Part shown: piece after piece, positions 49,540 to 61,528 of the stretch
Layout of the letters: the number at the start of each line of letters is the position of its first letter
Numbering within the stretch: the first letter of the stretch is position 1
NCBI GenBank assembly: GCA_026874595.1
Contig: CM049312.1
Coordinates: forward strand, 52,763,429-52,827,428
Source: Sipunculus nudus
Lineage: Eukaryota; Annelida; Sipuncula; Golfingiida; Sipunculidae
DNA length: 64,000 nucleotides
Direction of reading: 5' to 3'
Position numbers and translations under genes: made by a program
The notes under the pieces: model-generated
Told to the model about the DNA's origin: nothing
The model's database searches: none
Seen by the model: the letters and a program-made list of their open reading frames with translations, nothing else

Positions 49540-51709
49540 CACACATAATATGGTTAAATAATGCCATCAATCCACTCCCAACTTTCAGTCAACTGAGCTA
49601 AAAATATTTTTTTTTCTGAAAATTCAAGTTTTAAATGTAATTTAAAGGGCTGGAATTTGGAATACATTTATATCTCACAAGGGTTTGCATGATCCCGAAT
49701 ATAGTTTCCAAGTGCAGAAAGTTAAAAATTTATTGGCTACCAAACGGGGTTTCCCGTTTGTACAAGGCTTCACGTTGTAAAAATCGATTTTCTTCCATTT
49801 TAAGGTTTTAAATTTTATTTACAAGCTAGAAACTTTCTTTAATAATACTAATCTCAGTTCAATGGTGTAATTACCTAAGAATGCTAGCATGTGGCAAGGT
49901 TTCAACAAATCGCATATGTACCCGGTTAATATAAATGATTATAGGCTGAACCCGCTTTTATATGTGGCAATACATGTCACTTACAACATACATGATGTTA
50001 AAATGCTAGAATGTAAAATTGATTAACATATTTTATCTCTGAGGTTAAATCCATGGTACAAAAGTACATTTCAACAGTATAAGATCCTCAGTGTTTTGGT
50101 ATGTGGTATGATTGTCATGCACGTTTCACTTACCGGGTGAATGTATGGTTACGTGGGTCCGGGATGATGTTAGACGTTTTATTCTGGTTAACTATTATTG
50201 GATCGAATAGCCGAGACCACACCTTACTGTAGCTGACGTTCTATCGATGATGGTTGTATGATCTACCGGTGTGATCTGACTAGTCATACAAATTTGGTCA
50301 TATCTATAGACATACAGTTTATTATATAATCATATGAATATTCATGACATAACTGGAATATACAAGTTTCACCTGGACACCAGTGATCCAAGTGGCTGAA
50401 CATGATTCTCAATGAGTCCCTGGTACGTTCTGGTATTAACAGGTTTGACTGACCAGGTCACATGTTCAAAACCACTGATTGATACGCTTGTTTTACATGA
50501 AATCCATGAAGTGAGAAGAAATATATTCAGAGTGTTCACAAGGTGTAGAAATCGGGGTTGGGGTAAGGTACATGCGACACTACCTAGGTACAGGTACAGG
50601 TACTTGTGAAAAGGTCAGGTACAGGTACAGGTACATTTTAAAGACACTTGAACTAATGATAATTGCATAAATTCTATCTAGATATACAATAATAAGTTAT
50701 AATAGAATGGCAGAAATATATCAAATAAAAGTTTAAATGATCGCTTTCTATGTCATCAGGAAAAATACAGGCCTTGCAAATGTGGAGGGTTGCCTTTAGG
50801 AAATGTGATAAATGAATGAAGCTGATAACGTTTACATAGCTTTTAAAACAGAAATATAAAAACTTCATTCATATACTAAAACATGATGTCTATATTTTAA
50901 ATCAAGTTTTGAGTTTCAGAGTAATGTTTTAAAGTCAAAATATCTGGAAGCACCACGCACTCTTAAAAGTAAAAAGGCTTAATAACTTAACTGAAAGGGA
51001 AAATCTCACAATCAATTTTATAGACTTACTTCATGACGATAATCCATAAATTATAAGAAATAACAATAACATGTTCAGTTATTGCAGAAAGTCACATTGC
51101 GGAATGTTTTAAGAATTAAGAGCACCTGCATTTGATGCTTGAGCAGGGATTGTTTTTTCTGTAAAATTGGATGTTCTGCTTTATTGGCATATGTCCAGAG
51201 TTCAATTATATTACATGTATTTTTTTCGCTTCTTCATTTATCCTTCACTAAACTTCTTTGTATACAAGACAACAGGTATCTACATGGGGCATGACAGCAA
51301 CTCGCCCATATCCTTTGCTCTGTAGGCCTACTCTTTATATCTGATAACGCAACAATGAACTTCCTGTGTAGATGTTGGAGGTAGCTAGACAAGATGCTAC
51401 TAGCACTGGACCTATACCATGCACGATTTAGGGTAGTGCTTTTAAACGGATTTTTTGTCACCCTGACAAGGGGGGGGGGGGGGGGGGGGTAAACATCATA
51501 ATTTATTTTCACATGTATTAGAACAGACAACTACATTAGTAAAATATACAATGTATTTATTATATACTTATCTATTTATACTTACTATACTTCTTTTATA
51601 TAGTAAAATAAGTTAGCAGGGACAATTGTTTATCAACTGCTCGCAGTTTTTGTTGATCACATGTGTATGTATTGTCATGTAATTCCTTGAAAGAATAATT
51701 ATTATTTTT
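49540..51709. other. Intergenic sequence with simple repeats only
   Basis: No gene is supported. A (GGTACA)n-like tract lies at 50592-50634 and a run of 20 G at 51470-51489. Confidence 0.5.
51470..51489 (+). repeat. Homopolymer of 20 G
   Basis: Twenty consecutive G, the longest of several G or C runs in the window. Length may be inaccurate in the assembly. Confidence 0.85.
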
Positions 51710-52640
51710 AGCGAACCTGTTAGCTTATGCGATGATGCAGCGTCGTCCGTCCGCCGTCTTCCTTAAGTTAACCCATGTTATCTCAAAAACCGTCGGAGCT
51801 AGCAGCGCCGCATTTTATTGAAGAATCAGCCACATGTCAAACTTCATCGGACATTGCTTTTTTTTTTGCTTTTTTTTTTTGCTATCTGCATTTACTTTGA
51901 TTTTATATGATAAAAACTAAAAAAAACTTTAAAAATCTTCTCCGAAATTGTCCAGCCAAATTGTTTATCATTTCACAGAAATAATCCCTAAAACAGTCCC
52001 TCTCAAGTTTGTTCGAATGGTTCCAGTTCGGTGAATTTTTGCCGAGTAACAGGAAGTTGAACTTTGTCATCTGTCCAAAATAGCACACTAAAATGACAGT
52101 CTCAGAAACAGCCAGAGCTATCATCACCAAATTTTATGCCAGTGTTGGTCACACGAGTCATATATGAAATTCAGGTATTGGTGGTGCCACCTGCATTGAC
52201 CTTTTTTTGTACGGGGGTCATTGGTCATCTGTAAATTAACCCATAATTTTTCAGGAATAGCAGGAGCTACAATCGCCAGATTTTATGCAATAATCTGTCA
52301 TCAAATTTGCGGGATTCAGCTTATTTTTTTTTTTATTTTTTTTTTTTGCTATCTGCATCAACTTAGATTTTATAGGGAAAAAGCTGAAAAACTTTTAAAA
52401 GTCTTCTTCTTGTAAACGGTCCAGCCATATTGTTCAATATTTTACAGAAATGATCACAGGCAAGCTCTCTCAAGTTTGTTCAAATGGTTTGAAATTGATG
52501 AATTTTAGTGGAATTACATGAATTTGAAAGGTCATTTGGCCAAGTAAGCATACTGACAAAGTAATCTCAGAAATGACAGAAGCTAGCATTACCAAGCATT
52601 GTGCATATGCCAAGATTGTGCCTGTATTTTTAAATAGGTT
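51710..52640 (+). repeat. Dispersed repeat, family F, two diverged units
   Basis: It starts GCGAACCTGTTAGCTTATGC, followed by GTCGTCCGTCCGCCGTC. It contains two units with TGCTATCTGCAT, GTCCAGCCAAATTGTTNATNAT, CTCTCAAGTTTGTTC and 'TTGGTGGTGCCACCTGCATT'. The start recurs at about 54085 ('GCGAATCTGTGAGCTTATGC'). The layout (GTCC-rich start, internal units with a GGTGGNGCCACC motif) is like families A, B and D. Its 3' end is not identified. Confidence 0.5.
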
Positions 52641-52669
52641 GAGAAACTACCAACAGTTTCAGATTTGGC

Positions 52670-53260
52670 AATAGATCAAGAGTTCATTCAGTGCAGCCAG
52701 ATATAGGCCAAGAGTTCAATCAGTGCAGCCAAGCACAACGCATGTGATCACCTCATGAGTGAAATGTGAACACCTCATGGGCACCATGTGATCACTTCAT
52801 GGGTGTCATGCCCCTCAGGGCAGAGCCCCTGCATGAGCTTATGCAGTGGTGTGGCCACTATTTCAGATTTGGCAACAGGCCAGAGGTCAGTCTGGATCTA
52901 TTTATAGCTCTGGCAGACAGCCAACTGTATCAGATTAGGCAACAGGTCAAGAGTTCACTCAGTGCAGCCAGGTATTGGTCAGGAGTTCACTCAGTGAAGT
53001 AGCTGCATTATATTTATAGCATTGGCAGACTGCATACTGCATCAGATTTGGCACCTGGATCTATTTATAGCTTTGACAGAGTGCCAACTGTGTCAGATTA
53101 TGCAACAGGTCAAGAGTTCACTCAGTGCAGCCAGGTACAGGTCAAAAGTGTCAAAAGTTTACTCAGTCTATCCAGGTGCAGGTCATGAGTTCACTCAGTG
53201 CAGTAGCCTGAGCCAGTAAATTTGTCACAGTTCACTCGGGGCAACTGCCTTTCTCACCTA
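52670..53260 (+). repeat. Imperfect tandem repeats with AGTTCACTCAGTGCAG
   Basis: The phrase GTCAAGAGTTCACTCAGTGC or a near variant occurs at about 52675, 52710, 52945, 52978, 53110, 53150 and 53185, with intervening CCAACTGTRTCAGATTWGGC. The spacing is uneven, so this is a decayed array. No coding sequence. Confidence 0.6.
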
Positions 53261-53289
53261 AGCCTGGTCAGCCCCATGCATCAGACTCG

Positions 53290-53660
53290 AGGTAAGTTTG
53301 ATGTATTGGCCTGATATTTTAACCTGTCTCTGTGTCTTTGATGGCTTTCTCGTTCACAAGACAGGTGTCGCCACCTACAATGACTTTTGCACAGTGTATG
53401 CCTGCTTATTTCTACAGAGGAATTTGATATATCACCCTGAAATTGGGCATATATATACTTATCGAATAGCTTTGTATACAAGACTGGTGTTGCCATCTAC
53501 AATAATTGTTAAACACTGTGTGTCCATGCTTATTTTCAGGAGGGGTTTGATATATCAGTCTGAAATTGGACATATGTAAATATCTCTGATAGTTTCATTG
53601 TATACAAGACTGGTGGTGCCAGCTACAATCATTTTTGTGTTGTGTGCACCCATGCCAGAA
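53290..53660 (+). repeat. Family A-like decayed repeat
   Basis: Units contain TTTGATATATCNNNCTGAAAT, 'TTGTATACAAGACTGGTGNTG' and GCCACCTACAAT, with a GTGTGTNCATGC phrase. These correspond to family A internal units but are more diverged. No ends are seen. Confidence 0.45.
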
Positions 53661-54069
53661 TTTCAGCAGTGATGTTTGTGTAATTTTTTCTTATTCAGAA
53701 TGTTTAGAACTTGCATTGTTCATATACATGATATACTGCAATAAGCATTATACCTGGTGTATTTTCCAATGCACAGGTTCGCATTAGGCCTGTAAGCCTT
53801 GTGAGAATAGATTGGGTAAATGCGACTTTTAAAAAGCAGGGTAGCCAATTGAAAAAGGCTTTCAGTGTTTGAATACAGATTTGAAAACATGCCAAGTTTC
53901 AACTTGCCAAGTCAAGAGGTCACTCAGTTTAACCAGGTGAGGTCCAGACATCACCATGGCAACTGACCTGGCTCTGTCTGGTGTTAAGACGCTCTGTCTA
54001 GACGTCTAGACGCGGAATGCTCAGATAAGAACTAGTTTAACTATATCTTTCAACTTTTTGAAAAAACTT

Positions 54070-54410
54070 GGTTTGCATTTTAAGCGAATCTGTGAGCTTA
54101 TGCGATGGTGTGGCATCGTCAGTCGTACGTCATAGCTATCTCAAAAAGGGCAGGGTCTAGCGTCATCGATTTGCAAAAAAATTAGTCATCTAAACAATTC
54201 TATCGGATTGTGCTTATTTGTTGGCTAACTGCATTTTCTTGGATTTTACAGGAAAAAAAGCTAAAAAAACATTTTAAAATGTTCTTCTCCGAAACCATGC
54301 TGCCAAATTGTCCGTTCATCTGTCCTAGTAATCCTCCCTGGCAAAAAGAACATATCCGAAATATCCTGACTGATACATCATAGTTTTAAAATGTCCTAGT
54401 CCGAAACTTG
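54070..54410 (+). repeat. Dispersed repeat, family F, second start
   Basis: Begins TTAAGCGAATCTGTGAGCTTATGC, like 51710. It continues with TGGCTAACTGCATTTTCTTGG and 'AAATGTTCTTCTCCGAAAC', parallel to the unit at 51840-51960. It then runs into family G-type sequence. Confidence 0.5.
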
Positions 54411-54539
54411 CAGGTCCGACACGTCCATTTTGCTGAAATCATAATGACTAAGATAGATATGCAGGACATAAGAGGATCAATATTATATTTTGAAAATAAA
54501 CCTCGATTCATACTCCCAAACTTTGCACAGGTTCTCATT

Positions 54540-55085
54540 AGACCTGTAGGCCTTGTTTTGTTTGGCCTAACAGAAACAATTTGTGCCATTTTGACCAACA
54601 GGGTGCTCAAAATATTTTTTCGACCCATAGGTCGAAAATATAGGTCACCATGACCTAATTTCAGTTTCCAAAGATATTTGTCCGAATTTCCCTGCATCTA
54701 GCCCTAACAGATACGATTTCTGCTAATTTTACATTTAGGGTGTTCATATGACATCTTTTTCATTATAGTTCGTAGAATACAGGTCACGGTGACCCAATTT
54801 CATGTTTCCAAGGACATTTGCCCAGGATCTCCCAGAATGTAACGTTAAAAGATTCTAGGCCTAATGGATACAATTTGTGCCCAGTCGGACTGTCTGGGTT
54901 GTCTAAATCGTGTTTTCGGCATTTTTGGTCGCAGAAAGATCACCATGACCTAATTTAAGGTTTTCAAAGGACATTTGCCTAGAAGCTCCCTGGATGTTGC
55001 GTTTGAAGATTCTAAACCTAACAAAAACGAGTTGTGCTCATCTGACATTCAGGGCGCTCAAAATCATATTTTAGGCCCAAAGGTT
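54540..55085 (+). repeat. Dispersed repeat (family G), related to 1440-1815
   Basis: Three diverged units, each with GTCACCATGACCTAATTT or GGTCACGGTGACCCAATTT, GGACATTTGCCCAGGA and ACAATTTGTGCC phrases. Unit length is about 170 bp. Confidence 0.55.
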
Positions 55086-55789
55086 GCGGAACATTAAACC
55101 ATATAAAAACTTACCCTCTCGGAGATTGTGTGAAGAAGTCTGAAATATTGTTTTTGGACATTCTGTTCTTCTCAATCAATACATTTATAAAGGCTGTGCA
55201 AAGGCACAAAAACTAGGCAACCAACTTGTGCCCACAGGCGTTTGAATTACTATTAGTGTAGATTTCGGTTCAGTTTGTTACTTTTCTGGCTCATAACCTT
55301 ATAACTATTATCTAATATTTTTCAAGGGTATTTCACATTACATGGTCTATCTGTATAATAGTTACACTAATAATTTGCGTTGATTCAAAACTGTTAGCTC
55401 AACCTACGCCGAAACTCGGCAAGGAACCTGCTGATACGAACCTAGTCGTGATTACCTTAAGTGTCAGACATTTATATTGAATTGACAGTTCGTAGACAGG
55501 TCGAACGACTCTGCATAATGTGAGAAGGGCAAATTAAGTGTCAGTGATACGTAGTGTCAGAAGCACTTCAAATGCCTTGACGAAGACCTAAGAAGCCAAA
55601 TTATCTCACATTTGTGCCGCATTGTGAGATTAATTCGTGGAGATGGGAACAACCCCCTTTTGTCAGAAAGTTACATACATTACTGTACCTCACTGCCAGT
55701 TGCCAGGTCAGCTATATATGGCAGAATTAAGATGAGTTTAATTCAGAAACGGATACAGAGGAAGGGGGGGGGGGGGTCCAGGGGTTCTC

Positions 55790-55920
55790 GGTTGTCCGTT
55801 AACAGGGCACAAATCGTAACCATTCGACCTAAAATCTTCTAACTTGACATCTAGGGAGTTTCATGAAAAATTTTCTTGGAAACCTGAAATTAGGGTTCTC
55901 TGCTATCCAAATCCACCAAG
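55790..55920 (+). repeat. Family E repeat, left flank of the LINE insertion
   Basis: Contains 'GTTAACAGGGCACAAATCGT', TTCTAACTTGACATCTAGGG and CTTGGAAACCTGAAATTAGG, then stops at CCACCAAG against a poly-T run. The rest of this unit resumes at 61529. Confidence 0.8.
55909..55920 (+). repeat. Target-site duplication of the LINE, left copy
   Basis: AAATCCACCAAG immediately left of the poly-T (poly-A on the element strand). The right copy AAATCCTCCAAG is at 61517-61528; they differ at one base. Confidence 0.8.
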
Positions 55921-56188
55921 TTTTTTTTTTTTTTTTTTTTTTTTTTAATTACAAAGACGAAAACATATGCAATACATGACAAAGTACAAAAAAGACAACA
56001 ATTATGACAATTACAAACCAATCAGTCTGTATTTGACCCGCACGGAATGTTGTACGGAGTTATATAAATATTTAAAGTAAACGATAGCTTTCTTAACATT
56101 TATTGCTTTACAGCAGGTACTAATATATCAAGAGAAAAGAAAAGGACACACACACATAAAGAATCCTCATAATTAATACACATGTCAA

Positions 56189-59100
56189 TTAACATTCACT
56201 CTTAATCTGTCTTAGTTTGGTACCTAGATATAAACAACCACTAATAATCACCATTGGAAGGAAAACCCCTTCCATTTTTCGTTATGTCTTTCTAAACAAT
56301 TATTTTGCTGTGCAATACATTTTTCCAAATAATATATTTTCTTTACTTGCTGGATTGCTTCAGTATATCTGGGATTTGTTTCTTTGCATCTACATGCATA
56401 TATATATATCGCTTAAGAATTACTAACACCAAGTTTAACACATTTTCATTATTTTTACCCAAAATCACTGTCTTTAAATCTATATTAAAAGTGGATTTGT
56501 TTAACATACGTGTCAGCCATAAATTTATGTCTGCCTAAAATTCTTGAGAAATATGGCATTCCCAAAACAAATGTACAAGTGATTCAGAATGGTTTTGGCA
56601 AAATGTACAGAGATCAGAGTCTTTGATTTAAATTAAATATAAAAACCTATTAGTAGATAAAATCCTTTGTAATAAAGAAAACTAAAACATTCTTAAGTCA
56701 GTTGAGGTTGTCAACTTAAGTATTTCTGTAAAGGATTCAAAAATTTGGTAGCCCTCTGCAGATATATTTAAATCTCTTGCCCATTTGTTACAAGCGACCC
56801 TTGGTTCAGCGAAAACCGATTTAATTAGGTCGCTGTACACCACTTTTGATATTTTATTGAATTTTAATAGCTGAATCAATTTACTGTTATCACTATATGA
56901 GCCATCACTGCTAATAATGATCTCTTTCCACTTCTGTGGGATAGCATTCAGTACCCCAATATATATTGCAAAATGTTAATGTTTGTGTGTACTATATGTT
57001 GCAACTCATCATATCTGATTAATCTGTTTCCTTTCCTGTCAATTACAAGTAGATCACCTAACTTGGTAATACCTGCTTGATACCAGTGTTTGTAGAAAAT
57101 GGGTTTGTTATCAACCCTGATATGTGAATTCAACCAAACTGGTTGATTGATGATATCATTCTCTGTATCTGGCGGAGTGAAATTAAATGAACACCAGGAC
57201 TGAAAAACCTCTTTCCAAAATGGGTTTGTATTATTAAAATACAGGGATAGGTCTTTCACAGTCAGATTACCTTTAAACAGAAATGACCCTCCTTTGACCA
57301 TTGTGACTACTTATTTTCTCCATTCAGAATTAGGATTCTTTTCTAATAGCCTTTTGACCCAAGATATCTTGAGACTTACTATAACTGTTTGTATATCTAT
57401 CATTTTTAAACCTCCAGATTTATATAGTGCTATTAATGTTTTTTGTTTTATTTTGTCAGGTTTATTTGACCAGATGAATTTGAACATTAACTTTTCAAGC
57501 CTATTAAGAAATTGTTTATCTGGAGCAGGCAGTACTGAAAGTAGATATGTTAATTGTGATAATGCATATGTTTTCAATATTGTGATTTTTCCAAGGACGC
57601 TAAGATTCCTATATGACCAAATGTCAAGAATATTTTTAATTTTTTGTAGACATGGTTCAAAATTAATTTTTCTAATTTCTTTTGCATTTGTACAAATTTT
57701 AACCCCCAAAACGGGCACTGGTCCATAAGACCATTTCAGGTTAAGACTTTCCACTTCTCTTTCCTATAGACAATTTTTCACACTCTCTTTCAGCATTGGC
57801 ATAATAACTTTTTTTTTTTCAAAATAAATAATAAGTCCTGATTTATCACAGAATTCTTTAAATTTCTTAATTGATTCTTTTAATGAGCGTATATTTTGAA
57901 AAAATAGGGTAGTATCATCTGCATATTGAACGATTTTATTACTATCATAATAACCAGTGATATCTGGATTTTCACGTATATTGGCTGCTAAGGTTTCCAC
58001 ACAAAGAATAAAAATATAAGGCGATAAAGGGCAACCTTGCCTGACACCTCTTGAAACTTTAAAATAGTCTGAGCACCAGCCATTGTTTGTGACACAACTT
58101 TTAAAATTATTATATAAAATTTTACACCATTTTTCTATTATTGGACCAAGCCTATAGTGTTTTAGGGTTTGCTGTATGAATGAGAATTCCAGTTTATCGT
58201 ATGCTTTTTCAAAATCCACCATCATGATAAGTCCATTTTGACCGGTATTCCTGGCATAATATAAACTATTTAATACCTTGTTGACATTTTCTCCAATGTA
58301 TCTCCCTTTCAAGAATCCGGTTTGATTTTCGTGTATTAAATCGGGAAGAATTTTTTTAGTCTAGTTGCGATGGCCCCAGCAATAATTTTATAATCTACAT
58401 TTAAAAGAGAAATGGGCCGCCAGTTTTTAATGTCCAACTCATCTTTATCTTTTTTTGGTATGAGACAAATAACTGCCTGCTTTTTTGGAAAAAGTTAATT
58501 GTTCATTGCCATATATATAGTCTAATGCTTTGATAAAGAATTGCTTCAAAGATTGCAAAAATGTTTTATAAAACTCAGCTGAGATGCCATCACTGCCACG
58601 TAAAGGTGAGTTCAGCATTTCTTCAAAGTTCTCGGGCAACTCTACTAAGGATGGCCTATTATATTTATTTACAAAACCTTCACTATGTCCGGTTTTCGTC
58701 GATTTGTATAATAAGCTTATGAACGTTTTAGCCACAGATAAGATTTCATCCTGGTTTTCCGTAACTGTCCCGTCTGTAATCTAATCTTGTTTATCTTTTA
58801 ATTATTATAATTTCCCTTTTCTAAATTTAAAAAAATATTTACTTGATTTTTCGCCTTGCTCATACCATCTAACCTTGCATCTTATAATTGCTCCTTCTGT
58901 TTTCTCTTTTATAATAGTTTCTAGTCTTTCCTCATAAGATTTTATTTCTGCATTGTTGTGGTCATCATGTCTCTCATACAGCTCTTTTAGTTTATCTTCC
59001 AAGTTCCTTATTTCATACTGTTTATCACGCGCCCTTTGAATTGAGTATCTGATTGAATCTCTTCTAAAAGACATTTTTATAGTCTCCCACATAAGTGCAG

Positions 59101-59943
59101 GAGTACATCCACTATTTTCTTTTACGGTGTTCTTTATTATTGCTTCCATAGTTTCAATATAATTTTTCTCTTTTAAAAGGCTGGTGTTTAATTTCCAAAT
59201 ACAAGGACCTCTCGGTTCTTTACCTATTTTTATTCCCAGACTAATTGCTGAATGAACTGATTTAAAATTAGGCAAAATGTCTGCATTAATAGTTTTGTTT
59301 CTTATAGATTTAGAAATTAAATAATAGTCTAGTCTACAGTAAATTGGATTCGGTTCAATTCTAGACCATGTATTTCTCCTTACATTGCGGTTATAATCCC
59401 TCCAAACATCAATCAGATTACTCTCTTTCATATAATTTAAAATTACGTTTTGACTGAGTTTATTTGTGGTGTGTCTGCCACCACTTTTGTCTATTTTCAA
59501 GTCCAGAACAGTGTTCCAGTCACCACCAATAATACGTCATTAGGAAATGTTTCTAATTTACTAAATATATCATGGAAAAATTCAGGGGTATCAGTGTTAG
59601 GAGCATAAATGTTACACAGGGTGCCTCTAGTTCCTGCAATTGTACAGTCTAACAATATAAATCTACCATTTTGATCATTATTCTGTCATGTATCTCACAG
59701 TCAACGTTATTTTTTATCAAGATTGCAACTCCTCTAGAATTATTTTCCCCATGGCTAAATATAATTTTATGCCCCCATTCAGCTCGCCACTGATTTTCTC
59801 TGAACTGTGAGTTTCCTGTATGAAAATGACTGAATGTTTCTTCCTGTGTAGCCAATAAAATAATTCCCTACTTTTTTAAAGTTTACCAAACCTCTAGCAT
59901 TAATAGACAAAATATATATCATATTATTAGTATTCAATGCCAT
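56189..59943 (-). pseudogene. LINE ORF2: apurinic-type endonuclease and reverse transcriptase, broken
   Basis: The start ATG at 59943 begins with ...IYILSINARGL, the first endonuclease strand, and GVAILIKNN lies near 59750. The linker region has KEPRGPCIWKLNTSLLKE at about 59200. RT motifs follow in order: FEKAYDKLEFSFI, GVRQGCPLSPYIFILC and the catalytic YADDTTLFF (58312-57764). A C-terminal Cys-x2-Cys...His-x3-Cys cluster lies near 56550-56620, and the frame ends at TAA at 56189. The total, about 1250 codons, fits L1/Tx1 ORF2. The frame shifts several times (for example near 59650, 58745, 58380, 57760 and 57305). Confidence 0.85.
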
Positions 59944-60525
59944 AGATTTCATTCAATATGGTAGTCAGTTTTAATTAAAAGGAAGAATGAACAGCCAAAA
60001 TGTATAGTTTTAATCCGTTTATATTAAACCTTTATCAAATTAACGGTAAGTTGTATGTCGGAAGTCCTGAATATATAAAAATGTCTAATCGCAAATGAAG
60101 TACGTGTCAACACGTGATCTGACCAGTTTTGGCGATAATGCATGAAGGTAAATGTTTCATAATCAAATTTGAGTATATAATATATAAAATCTTGCATTGA
60201 GTATTGTCCAGTTAGTAAAGCAAAGTGAGGAATAACATACAACAAGAAAGAACATACATGTAAACAAAGAAATCCTTCCACTGTCCGTATATAACGTGCT
60301 GTGATAGTATCCCAGCCTACTGGTCTGGTTGCTCCGTTGTCCATTTTAACCTTTGACCGAATCAGTTCGACGTGGCATTAGTGTGACTGTATTTAAAAAA
60401 GAATGAACGCATTAGCAGAAAGTGAATGGGTTCGTCCTCACAGTCCGATTGACACCAGTCCTCTCAGTCGCAGCTGGTACCCAAACGTGTAAATGAACAT
60501 AATCTGTTTTCGTGGACACCTGGTT

Positions 60526-61303
60526 TCACTGGACAGCCTCACCATTCACTATAAGCTTGCCTCGCCAAAATCTCACTTTGTTAGCACCATTATATTCGTC
60601 CTGCATTCTTTGTTTAAGGCTTTGTTTTAGTTTATAGTCTTGCTGTGTCAAGTCTTCGACGAAGCGAATTTGACCCGTCAGGTGTTGGTGTTGTTTACTC
60701 CGTCGCAAAATTTCATTTCTATCCGGCCTTTCGTGCAGCTTTACAATAATATGCCTTGGTCTTTCGCCCCGTCACCTTACTCTGTGTGCATTTTCTATTT
60801 TCTCTCGAATTTCGTCTTTTCGCAAATCCCCTAACAGTTTTTGGTCTGAAATAATTTATCAGCAGCCTCTTTGCAATTTTCCACCCTGACACCAAGAATC
60901 CGAAGATTCCATTCTCGACTTCTCCTTTCTATTTTGTTAAGTTCATTGTTTAAACGATCATTAAATTCTTGAATCATCTTGTCCTTGTTCTCATTATCTT
61001 TTTTCAACTGTGAGACCTCTTTCTCTAACTCTTTTTATCTTCTTATAATCATTTTGTTTATATGTATGTACTTTGTCAGTACTCTCACTCACAGTGGCTA
61101 CACTGGATTCTAAGTCTGTTATGCGGCGGTTCATTTTTTTTTTCTTCTGACAGTGTTTCAAATCTTGCAAATATATCAGTTCGAAGGTTACTTATCTGCT
61201 TTTCCAGGGCATCCTGGGAATTCCTCAATATATGTTTCATCTCTGCCATTGCATCCTGAATATTATAGCGTCCCTGTTCATCATTGTCCTCTAGACTGGT
61301 CAT
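60526..61303 (-). pseudogene. LINE ORF1: coiled-coil RNA-binding protein, broken
   Basis: The ATG at 61303 begins MTSLEDNDEQGRYNIQDAMA and leads into a heptad-like region with LRTDIFARFETLSEE, i.e. a coiled coil. The frame breaks near 61085. The C-terminal part contains RPRHIIVKLHERPDRNEILR and FVEDLTQQDYKLKQSL, then KVRFWRGKLIVNGEAV, which is typical of L1-type ORF1p. In L1 elements this protein binds the RNA and helps reverse transcription. Confidence 0.75.
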
Positions 61304-61516
61304 TTTGCTTGGTGTATCTGGAACGTTTTCGTCCGCCTTACTATATTTTTGGACGACTTTTTCATATATTTGTCAATGTCCCCGCTAGTAGTATCACCCC
61401 GTTTTGATTATCTCGCACGGGTACGTGTCATAACGGTCACAAACTTTTAACAGTGTCACTTATTGCGGAGCACTCCCACAACACGTCTTTACCGTGCAGC
61501 CATGACACCGGAAGTA

Positions 61517-61528
61517 AAATCCTCCAAG
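61517..61528 (+). repeat. Target-site duplication of the LINE, right copy
   Basis: AAATCCTCCAAG, one base different from the left copy at 55909. The uninterrupted family E consensus here is ATATCCTCCAAGCTATGGGG, so the insertion was after CCAAG. Confidence 0.8.

Larger units (their letters stand above)
55921..61516 (-). mobile_element. L1/Tx1-type non-LTR retrotransposon (LINE), nearly full length
   Basis: It reads right to left, starting at about 61516 and ending in a poly(A) tail of 26 A (55946-55921). It has a 5' UTR of about 210 bp, an ORF1 with coiled coil, a spacer, an ORF2 with endonuclease and reverse transcriptase, and a short 3' UTR. It is bounded by 12-bp target-site duplications and inserted into a family E repeat unit. 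ORF2 is broken by several frameshifts or stops, so the copy is probably inactive, but length and ends are intact. Confidence 0.88.
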
